Below, piece after piece: positions 6,080 to 11,683 of a DNA stretch of 11,683 bases (within the stretch, counting starts at the first letter, position 1; every line of letters begins with the position of its first letter). The stretch comes from CADDZO01 sp035294145 (GTDB taxonomy: Bacteria > Chloroflexota > Dormibacteria > Dormibacterales > Dormibacteraceae). The stretch spans positions 1 through 11,683 of the forward strand of contig DATGLL010000149.1 in NCBI GenBank assembly GCA_035294145.1, written 5' to 3'. A model generated the notes under the pieces. It worked only from the letters and a program-made list of their open reading frames with translations, searched no databases and was not told where the DNA came from. Position numbers and translations under genes: made by a program.

Positions 6080-7000
6080 TCACGGATGCGAGGCCTCTCC
6101 CTCGGCGACCTCTCGCGCTGGGGCGGTCGCGGTCGCCACCCACGCGCGGAGGAACTGTTCCACGGTGGTACGGGGCCCGGGGAAGAGCTCCCACGCCGAC
6201 TGATCCCGGCTGAGCTGGTCGGTCGACTCGATCAGAAGCGAGAAGCCGAGTTGCCGAGCCAGCACCGGCGACCATGGTCTGAGCAGGCGGCTGAGCGCCG
6301 CCAGCAGCGGGAGCGGCAGGTGGTGACGTCGTATCCGCCGTCCCAGGATCGTCTCCAGGCCCTCGACCAGCTCGCCGAGGCTGACCGCCGCCGGCCCGCC
6401 GAGCTCGAGCGTGCGTCTCGAGGCTCGTGGCTCGCGCAAGGCGGCGACAGCGACCCGAGCGACGTCGGCAGCGGCGACGAAGGCGATGGGATTGGTGCCC
6501 TTCCCGAAGAGCGCGACCCGCCCTTTGAGCGCCGCCGGCCCGAGGACCTGGATCCAGGTCTCCATCAGGTGCGTCGGCCGCAAGATCACGTGGTCGAGCG
6601 GGCTTGCCTGCAGCCTCTGCTCTGTCTCCCACTTCCAGCGGAACAGGTCCACGGGGCTGTCGGGGGCGGCCGAGCGGGCGGAGAGGAACACGAGCCTGCC
6701 TACCCGGGCGGCGATCGCGGCCTGGATCAGGTTGGTGTTCCCCTCGCGGTCGACCACCTGTCGCGCAGGTGGGAGACCTCCGCCGTTGGCGGTCGTGATC
6801 ACCTCGCTGCATCCAGCCAGGGCCGTGACCAGGGTCGCCGGCGCCAGCAAGTCTCCTTCGACCACCTCGGCCCCGAGGTGACGAAGCCCGGCCAGCCGCT
6901 CCGGCCTCCGCGCGAGCAGGCGAACCGCCTCGCCCCTGGCCAGCAACATTCGTGCGACCTGGCCTCCCACCTGGCCGGTCGCGCCCACCACCAGCACCAT
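6080..7000 (-). CDS. NmrA-like / atypical SDR NAD(P)-binding protein
   Basis: A 306-residue Rossmann-fold protein. The dinucleotide-binding loop is at the extreme N-terminus (GATGQVG, G6, G9, G12), with LLARRPERL (28-36) where NADP-preferring members carry basic residues and the acidic EGDLL (48-52) after strand 3. LVFLSARSA (103-111) follows strand 4. The usual SDR Tyr-x-x-x-Lys pair is absent (FRWKWETEQ takes its place), which fits the atypical NmrA/NAD(P)H-binding group acting as redox sensors or unusual reductases rather than classical dehydrogenases. The start is supported by AGGAAAGGAG a few bases upstream. It is divergent from the tetR-like gene across an 89-base gap containing an operator-like dyad, so it is a probable target of that regulator. 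The substrate is unknown. Confidence 0.82.
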   Translation of the reverse strand: MVLVVGATGQVGGQVARMLLARGEAVRLLARRPERLAGLRHLGAEVVEGDLLAPATLVTALAGCSEVITTANGGGLPPARQVVDREGNTNLIQAAIAARVGRLVFLSARSAAPDSPVDLFRWKWETEQRLQASPLDHVILRPTHLMETWIQVLGPAALKGRVALFGKGTNPIAFVAAADVARVAVAALREPRASRRTLELGGPAAVSLGELVEGLETILGRRIRRHHLPLPLLAALSRLLRPWSPVLARQLGFSLLIESTDQLSRDQSAWELFPGPRTTVEQFLRAWVATATAPAREVAEGEASHP

Positions 7001-7024
7001 TCTCGTCTCTCCTTTCCTAACTTA

Positions 7025-7036
7025 GTTCGGAACGAA
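7025..7036. promoter_or_regulatory. Candidate TetR operator in the divergent gap
   Basis: Within an AT-rich patch (about 7015-7055), GTTC-G-GAAC (7025-7033) and TTCG-GAA-CGAA (7026-7036) are overlapping perfect dyads, and a GTTCGG half-site recurs at 7052-7057. On the minus strand a -10-like TAAGAT (7036-7041) lies beside the dyad, upstream of the NmrA-like gene. A dyad in a short divergent gap next to a tetR gene is the standard layout for autoregulation; binding is inferred. Confidence 0.5.
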
Positions 7037-7089
7037 TCTTATCCTACCATTGTTCGGCAGACACGTGGCCCCCTTCTCCCGCTTGGCTG

Positions 7090-7731
7090 ATGCCCCACCG
7101 CGGCACGATCGAGCGACGTCACCAGCAGCGTGAGGCGATCCTGAGGGCGACCTCCCGGCTGGCCGGTGAGCGCGGCTGGCAGCAGGTCACCATGCGACGG
7201 CTGGCGGCCGCGCTCGGCTGGAAGGCGGCGAGCCTCTACGAGTACTTCTCAAGCAAGGAGGAGCTCCTCGCGGCGCTCGTCGGCGACGGCTTCGCTCGTC
7301 TCCTCGCCCGGGTGGCTGGGGACGGTGAGAAGCCTGGCCTTCACGAGCTCGCCCGCAGGACGTGGGCCTTCGCCTGGGAGGAGCCGCAGACCTATCAGGC
7401 CATGCACGGCCTTGCTGGGGTTCCCTTCGGGCCGCCTGAGCAGCCAGAGGCAAAGGCGTTGTTCGCGATCGTGCGCGAGGCGGTGCAGCGCGAGGTCGGC
7501 GACGCCCAGCTCGACCTCGATGCGGCGGCGGACGTCTGCTGGGCCCTCCTCCACGGCACCATCGCGCTGGCCATGTCCGGGCGCATCGCCGGGGGGAGAG
7601 CCCGTGCGGCTCGGCTCTTGGACGTGGGCCTCGACGCCCTGGTCACTGGCTGGCGCGGTGCCGGCGGCGACGGCCAACGACCGGGCCCTGCCGCTCACGA
7701 TCGGCCCGGCAGGGACCCGCTACCGAGGTAG
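7090..7731 (+). CDS. TetR-family transcriptional regulator
   Basis: A 213-residue regulator. Residues 14-62 form the TetR helix-turn-helix: REAILRATSRLAGERGWQQV, then TMRRLAAALGWKAASLYEYF and SSKEELLAALV. The remaining part is helical and ligand-binding, with FAWEEPQTYQAMHGL (about 94-108) resembling the WHG-type C-terminal domain. The last 20 residues are a disordered GC-rich tail. The ATG has no evident Shine-Dalgarno sequence, so the transcript may be short-leadered or the start weak. It is divergent from the NmrA-like gene and probably represses it and itself, released by an unknown small molecule. Confidence 0.9.
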   Translation: MPHRGTIERRHQQREAILRATSRLAGERGWQQVTMRRLAAALGWKAASLYEYFSSKEELLAALVGDGFARLLARVAGDGEKPGLHELARRTWAFAWEEPQTYQAMHGLAGVPFGPPEQPEAKALFAIVREAVQREVGDAQLDLDAAADVCWALLHGTIALAMSGRIAGGRARAARLLDVGLDALVTGWRGAGGDGQRPGPAAHDRPGRDPLPR

Positions 7732-7740
7732 GCGGGGTCG
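7715..7740 (+). terminator. Hairpin overlapping the tetR-like stop codon
   Basis: GACCCGCTACC pairs with GGTAGGCGGGGTC apart from small bulges, with GA at the turn, and the stop codon (7729-7731) lies in the right arm. A second clean hairpin, TCGGTCTC-AGCC-GAGACCGA, lies at 7808-7827. Neither is followed by a T-run, so termination is possible but unproven. Confidence 0.35.
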
Positions 7741-8149
7741 GGTCTGGCTCTCCTCTGGCCTCGCGACCCGGCTAGTTGCGAGGGCAAAGCCCGGCAGGTC
7801 ACGCGGCTCGGTCTCAGCCGAGACCGATGTGGGACGCCTGAGGGCCACCGAGAGAGGTGGCAGGGTGATCGGGCGACGGCTGGCGCGAGGACGCGTCCGG
7901 CTCCTCGACGCCCCGGCGACCGGGCTCGTCGAGCGGGAGATGGCCCCGGTCTGCCGTTGCCGCTGAGTAAGCGATGGTCTCATGCGGCACCCCTCACGGG
8001 GTTGCCCTCGCAGGCTTCGCGCCTCCTCGCCGCGTGCCCGGGAGGCCCGGGTCTCACCGGGTCCCCACGAGGCCGGCCTGGGGACCCCATCGGAGCGTGC
8101 TCCGATGGGGAACCCTCGTGGGGCACCCCTGCGGGCCATCGTGCGGGAG
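7741..8149. other. Region between tetR-like gene and IS607 remnant
   Basis: About 410 bases without a supported gene. A frame continues through from inside the tetR-like gene to 7966, but it has no recognisable domain and no start of its own. IS607 elements normally carry a tnpB gene downstream of tnpA, which would fall here and to the left; I see no TnpB motifs in any frame, so it is absent or beyond recognition. The strongest structure is the nested palindrome at 8063-8123. The left boundary of the element cannot be placed. Confidence 0.4.
8063..8123. repeat. Nested inverted repeat
   Basis: The inner arms CCCCATCGGAGC (8085-8096) and GCTCCGATGGGG (8099-8110) are perfect complements around GT. 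The outer arms CCCCACGAGG (8063-8072) and CCTCGTGGGG (8114-8123) are also perfect, giving 22 paired positions with an asymmetric internal bulge of 12 against 3 bases. It lies just past the end of the recombinase remnant on its downstream side. There is no T-run, so it is not a typical terminator. It could be a mobile-element end structure or a REP-like repeat. Confidence 0.7.
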
Positions 8150-8674
8150 CGCGGCCATCGCCCGGGCCGCCCGATGGGCGGCGGCACGCCGGCCGTCGTG
8201 CCGGGCACCGAGGCCGCTCAGGAGCTCGCTTCCGTCTCGGACCAGGTCCTCGTCGACCTCGGCGGGATCGACCCCCACCAGCCGCCCTCCCTGGGCGGCG
8301 AGCGCAGCCTCCACCTCCTCGGCCCCGAACCGCGCCAAGCGGTCCCGAGGCTCGACCACGATCGTGGTCACGGTCGGGTCACGTAGCAGCGCCAGGAACC
8401 TCCGACGCGTTCCGTTCAGGGCCGAGCCAACCTCGGTCAGAAGGCGCCCGACGGCGAGCCCCTCCTGGGCCCGCCCAAGCGGCAGCACCCGCCACCTGCC
8501 GGTCCAGATCGGAGCGTTGATCGGCAGGGGACACGCGAGCGGTCACGCCGGGGCGTTCCCCAGAATCAGGTGACCGACTCGCCGGGCCGGGACGGGAAGC
8601 GTGCCCGACGAGAAGCAGCGGGAGGCGGTGACGGGAGGGATGCCTTGCTCGGGCGCCCACTGCTTCGAGTTGAC
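8150..8674 (-). pseudogene. tnpA: IS607-family serine recombinase TnpA, frameshifted and startless
   Basis: All parts of an IS607 recombinase are present but broken. The N-terminal helix-turn-helix (SKQWAPEQGIPPVTAS..., LPVPARRVGHLIL) reads from 8674 in one frame. The catalytic start ARVSPADQRSDLDRQVAG...AWA reads in a second frame at 8472-8543. The rest (TEVGSALNGTRRRFLALLRD, VVEPRDRLARFG, DPAEVDEDLVRD, GRRAAAHRAARAMAA) returns to the first frame, ending near 8150. The start codon, ATG in the copy at 96, is GTC here, and a TGA lies at 8543-8545. The nucleophile serine (RVS) and the DRLAR arginines survive, so decay is through frameshifts. No tnpB partner is visible. It cannot make an active recombinase. 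Confidence 0.87.
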
Positions 8675-8718
8675 GGAAGTGAATGGTGAGTGTATGGACA
8701 CGTCAGCTGTCGTTACCC
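8579..8718. repeat. Direct repeat, copy 2 (partner 1-140)
   Basis: Second copy of the IS607 5' end, in the same orientation as the copy at the left window edge and 8578-8579 bases away. This copy is the more degraded one. Confidence 0.85.
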
Positions 8719-8730
8719 ATCGAGGCCGGG

Positions 8731-11073
8731 TCACCGGGCCTCGCCATCAGCCGCCCGGATCAGGCGCCAGAGGCGCTCGGGCGTGTAGGGAGGGTCGACG
8801 TGCTCGATCCCGAGCGGGGCGAGGGCATCCACGACGGCGTTGGCCACCGCCGCGGGAGCTCCGATGGCCCCGCTCTCCCCGATCCCTTTGGCTCCCAGGG
8901 GGTTGAAGGGGGAAGGGGTGGCCTGGAAGCGCCCCTCCAGCTCCACAGCGACCTCGGCCGCGGTCGGGATGTCATAGGTCAGGAAGCTGGTGGTCACCGG
9001 CTGACCGTCGTCGCCATGCACCACCTCCTCCCAGAGCGTCGCTGCCAGCCCCTGGGCGATCCCACCATGCACCTGGCCCTCGGCCAGCCGCGGGTTGACC
9101 AGGGTCCCCGCGTCGTCCACCGTTGCCAGCCGCAGCACCTTCACCTCGCCCGTCTCCCGGTCCACCTCGACCACGGCGGCGTAGGCACCGAAGGGGAAGA
9201 GGAGGCCAGGGAGGGAGAAACGGCTCGTCGCCTCCAGCCCCGGGGGCAGGCCGGGGGGCAGCCGATCCGGGTCGACGGCGGCCTGGGCCACCTCCTCCAG
9301 GCCCATCCCCCGCGCCGGCGTCCCGGCCACATGGATACGGCCTGCCTCCCAGACGAGGTCCTCCGGAGCCACCTCGAGGAGGTGGGCCGCGATCAGGCGA
9401 GCCTTCTCCTTCACCGCCTCCGCTGCCCTCACCAGGGCCGACCCACCGATGGCGACCGAGCGGCTGCCGTAGGTGCCCATGCCTTCCGGCACCTCGGCGG
9501 AGTCCCCGTGTCGGACCTCGATCGACTCGGGGGCGATGCCGAGCGCGTCGGCGGCGATCTGGGCGAAGGTCGTCTCGTGCCCTTGCCCATGGGGGCTGGA
9601 GCCGAGCTGCGCCACCACCCGACCCGAGGGCTGGACGCTGAGCCGGGTCCGCTCCCAGAGGCCGGGTCCGGAGCGGTCCACGAAGGTGGCAAGCCCGATC
9701 CCGATCAGCCTGCCCTCGGCCCGGCCGGCGGCCTGGCGGGCCCGCCAGGCCGCGTACGGCAGCATCTCCTGGACCGAGAGCAGCGCCTGGCGGTAGTCCC
9801 CTGAGTCGTAGGTGTAGCCGAGGGCGTTGCGGTAGGGGAAGGCGTCGGAGGGGACGAGGTTCCGCCGCCTCAGCTCGGCGGGATCCATGTCCAGGGCCCT
9901 GGCCGCCATGTCCACCAGGCGCTCCATGATCAGCGTTGCCTCGGGACGCCCGGCGCCGCGGTAGGGACCGGTAGGGGCCTTGTTGGTGGCCACCCCCACC
10001 ACCTCGACCGCCGCCGCCGGGATGTCATAGGCTCCGGTGAGCATCATCGCCGTGCAGGTGGGGCTCACCGAGGAGACCGGGTAGAGGTAAGCGCCGAGGT
10101 CTGAGAGGAGCCGGGCTCGGAGGGCCGAGAACCGTCCGTCGCCCTCCAGCGCCAGCTCGACGTCGGCGTCGAGCCCTCGTCCCTGGTAGGAGGCGAGGAA
10201 GTTCTCGCTCCGGCTCTCGCCCCACTTCACTGGCCGGTGAAGGCGCATGGCGGCCAGGGCGGCCAGCCCGTACTCGGGGGCGAGCGTGCCCTTGCTCCCG
10301 AAGGCCCCGCCGACGTCGGGGACCACCACCCTGGTGCGGCCGGCTGGACGGCGCAGCACCATCTCCAGCTCGTGGAGGGGACGGTGGGGGTCCTGGGCCG
10401 AGCACCACAGGGTCAGGAGATCGGTCGTGGGGTCGTAGGCCGCCAGGCAACCCCGAGGCTCGATCGGGGCGGCGACCAGTCGGGGCAGGTGGAAGCGGGC
10501 CCGAACCACCAACGAGGCCGCACTGAACCGCGCCTCGACATCTCCCGATGATCGCGCCCAACGCAGCAGCACGTTGCCCGCGATGTGGTCGTGGAGGGCG
10601 ATACGGCTCTCGAGCGCCAGACGGGGCTCCAGCAGGGGAGGAAGCGACTCATACTCCACCTGGACGAGCCCGAGGGTGTCCTCGGCCACCTCCCGGCTCT
10701 CGGCCACCACTGCCAGCACCGGCTCGCCCACGAACCGTACCTTCTCGCGGGCGAGGAGCGGGACCGGGGCCGGCGCCACCTCAGCGCCCTCGCGTGAGGA
10801 GACCGGCATGGGGTCGACCGTGCCCATCAGGTCCCCTGCGGTGAGGACCGCGAGCACCCCCGCCCTGGCCCGTGCCGCGGTGGTGTCGATGGAGCGGATG
10901 CGAGCATGAGGCAGGGGGCTTCGCAGCACGGCCATGTGCGCCATGCCCTCCACGCGCAGGTCGTCGACGAAGCAGCCCTTGCCCTGCAGCAGCGGTGGGT
11001 CCTCCCGTCGCCGAAGTCCCTCCCCCACCCAGGGAGGACCGGTGGCCCGGCCGCTGCCCTTCGTCAGCATCAT
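8731..11073 (-). CDS. Molybdenum hydroxylase large subunit, form II CoxL-like (xanthine oxidase family)
   Basis: A 780-residue catalytic subunit that would bind molybdopterin cytosine dinucleotide and hydroxylate an aldehyde, heterocycle or related substrate. The order of domains is normal: an N-terminal a/b hammerhead (about 25-145, ILQ/GKGCFVDDL to YESLPPLLEP), then the molybdopterin domains with GGAFGSKG (255-262), PYRGAGR (370-376), GQGHETTFAQIAAD (496-509) and GIGESGAIGAP with the catalytic glutamate E733. The active-site loop is PYRGAGR, the form II type, not the AYRCSFR of true CO dehydrogenase, so CO oxidation is unlikely. The ATG at 11070 is better placed than that at 11073, since GGAGG (11076-11080) is 5 bases from it but only 2 from the outer one. 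No small (2Fe-2S) or medium (FAD) subunit gene follows; the IS607 remnant starts about 12 bases after the stop. It probably shares a transcript with the methyltransferase upstream. Confidence 0.9.
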   Translation of the reverse strand: MMLTKGSGRATGPPWVGEGLRRREDPPLLQGKGCFVDDLRVEGMAHMAVLRSPLPHARIRSIDTTAARARAGVLAVLTAGDLMGTVDPMPVSSREGAEVAPAPVPLLAREKVRFVGEPVLAVVAESREVAEDTLGLVQVEYESLPPLLEPRLALESRIALHDHIAGNVLLRWARSSGDVEARFSAASLVVRARFHLPRLVAAPIEPRGCLAAYDPTTDLLTLWCSAQDPHRPLHELEMVLRRPAGRTRVVVPDVGGAFGSKGTLAPEYGLAALAAMRLHRPVKWGESRSENFLASYQGRGLDADVELALEGDGRFSALRARLLSDLGAYLYPVSSVSPTCTAMMLTGAYDIPAAAVEVVGVATNKAPTGPYRGAGRPEATLIMERLVDMAARALDMDPAELRRRNLVPSDAFPYRNALGYTYDSGDYRQALLSVQEMLPYAAWRARQAAGRAEGRLIGIGLATFVDRSGPGLWERTRLSVQPSGRVVAQLGSSPHGQGHETTFAQIAADALGIAPESIEVRHGDSAEVPEGMGTYGSRSVAIGGSALVRAAEAVKEKARLIAAHLLEVAPEDLVWEAGRIHVAGTPARGMGLEEVAQAAVDPDRLPPGLPPGLEATSRFSLPGLLFPFGAYAAVVEVDRETGEVKVLRLATVDDAGTLVNPRLAEGQVHGGIAQGLAATLWEEVVHGDDGQPVTTSFLTYDIPTAAEVAVELEGRFQATPSPFNPLGAKGIGESGAIGAPAAVANAVVDALAPLGIEHVDPPYTPERLWRLIRAADGEAR

Positions 11074-11075
11074 GG

Positions 11076-11080
11076 CCTCC
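11076..11080 (-). promoter_or_regulatory. Ribosome-binding site deciding the CoxL-like start
   Basis: GGAGG on the minus strand precedes two adjacent ATG codons at 11073 and 11070. Spacing of 5 bases favours 11070. Confidence 0.6.
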
Positions 11081-11122
11081 CGAGATCGGTCGAGGTCGGC
11101 CCTGCTGTCATCTGCCGGGAGC

Positions 11123-11683
11123 TCAGGGCGATCGGCTCGGCTTGCGCCCCAAGGCGATGGCCACGGTCCAGGTGGTGCGGTACTCCTCGAACTCGCGGGT
11201 GGAGCCGCGGATGAGGTCGGCAGCCTCCTCGGCCGAGATCGCCCTTCGTGACCGTAGCCCTTCGCAGAGCCGCGTGCAAACCGCTCGGATGTCGCTGAGC
11301 ATGAATGAGCCGACCCGGCCGCCCCACTCCCCGATCGGCAGCGAGACCTCCTCCCGCCTCACCATTTCCAGGCCCGCCTCCCGCAGGTAGCGGTCGAGGG
11401 AGCCGAAGACGGTGTCGGCGGTGTCCAGCCCCAGTGCCGCCACCTGACGCAAGAGCAGGTCCCCGAGCCGCTGCGTCGTCGGCCCGAGGCGCTCCGGCTT
11501 CACCATCGGCTCCACCAGCTCGACCCAGCCGCCGGGGCGGGTGACCCGGGCCAGCTCCGCCACCACCCGGGGCCACTCGCCCAGGGGGATGCCGGAGATC
11601 ATCAGACGCTGGTGGACGAGGTCGAAGCAGTCGTCTCGGAAGGGCAGCCCCTGGAGCAGGTTGCCCCGCACGTGCCGGTACCC
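11123..11683 (-). CDS. Class I SAM-dependent methyltransferase, C-terminal part (5' end beyond window)
   Basis: The frame stays open to the right edge, so the gene starts outside; 187 codons are visible. The segment GNLLQGLPFRDDCFDLVHQR is the strand-4/post-motif region of Methyltransf_11/25-type enzymes, followed by ARVTRPGGWVELVEP, the usual motif around strand 5. The SAM-binding GxGxG motif would lie upstream, outside the window. An internal GTG at 11671 could be mistaken for a start but would remove the SAM site, so I treat the gene as partial. The C-terminal half (LGDLLLRQVAALGLDT..., SFMLSDIRAVCTRLCEGL) is helical and probably caps the substrate pocket. The acceptor is unknown. Its stop is 49-52 bases before the CoxL-like start on the same strand, so cotranscription is likely. 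Confidence 0.85.
   Translation of the reverse strand, partial: GYRHVRGNLLQGLPFRDDCFDLVHQRLMISGIPLGEWPRVVAELARVTRPGGWVELVEPMVKPERLGPTTQRLGDLLLRQVAALGLDTADTVFGSLDRYLREAGLEMVRREEVSLPIGEWGGRVGSFMLSDIRAVCTRLCEGLRSRRAISAEEAADLIRGSTREFEEYRTTWTVAIALGRKPSRSP

Larger units (their letters stand above)
8150..8718 (-). mobile_element. Decayed IS607-type element
   Basis: Covers the recombinase pseudogene and its upstream end. The right boundary, near 8718, is where similarity to 1-140 stops (GTTACCC), only about 12 bases from the stop codon of the CoxL-like gene. The left boundary is uncertain and could lie beyond the nested palindrome at 8063-8123. Confidence 0.7.

Noticed and set aside
5873..7090. 405-codon plus-strand open frame
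   Set aside because: Antisense to the NmrA-like gene and spans the divergent promoter; no domain.
8683..9804. 373-codon plus-strand open frame
   Set aside because: Antisense to the CoxL-like gene, which carries all the family motifs.
8731..11073. CO dehydrogenase (CoxL form I)
   Set aside because: The active-site loop is PYRGAGR, not AYRCSFR, so aerobic CO oxidation is not supported.
1..11683. CRISPR array, tRNA or rRNA genes
   Set aside because: No regularly spaced short repeats and no recognisable RNA-gene sequences were seen on either strand.

Overview
The window is GC-rich (strong G/C preference at third codon positions, frequent GTG/TTG starts, an IS607-type serine recombinase of a form common in high-GC bacteria). 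This suggests an actinobacterium or another high-GC lineage such as Chloroflexota; the sequence alone does not settle the phylum. No rRNA, tRNA or CRISPR array is visible.

Layout. Bases 1-140 are the upstream end and first 32 codons (minus strand, cut by the window edge) of an IS607-family serine recombinase gene. Then come a PadR-family regulator (458-1102, +), about 0.8 kb without a supported gene, and a two-gene plus-strand unit: a single-domain MetE-like zinc methyltransferase (1926-3053) and an AAHS-type MFS transporter for aromatic acids (3157-4503). Converging on it is a 4,5-dihydroxyphthalate decarboxylase-like gene (4702-5694/5706, -). Next is a divergent pair, an NmrA-like NAD(P)-binding protein (6080-7000, -) and a TetR regulator (7090-7731, +). 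A frameshifted second IS607 recombinase copy (about 8150-8674, -) follows. It abuts the 3' end of a form-II CoxL-like molybdenum hydroxylase large subunit (8731-11070/11073, -). The window ends inside a class I SAM-dependent methyltransferase gene (11123-11683, -), which probably heads the same transcript as the CoxL-like gene.

How it may work. The PadR regulator, MetE-like protein, AAHS transporter and Pht5-like decarboxylase look like a small catabolic module for an aromatic or related organic acid. A PadR-consensus dyad, ATGT-N8-ACAT, lies at the 5' end of the decarboxylase gene (5707-5722). A near-copy, ATGT-N8-ACGT, lies in the promoter region of the MetE-like/MFS unit (1837-1852). Both share a longer sequence, so the PadR protein encoded here is a natural candidate to control both units. 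The module and the TetR/NmrA pair are bracketed by two IS607 5' ends in direct orientation, about 8.58 kb apart, which fits an acquired or mobilised segment. The transported compound and the reactions are inferred, not shown.
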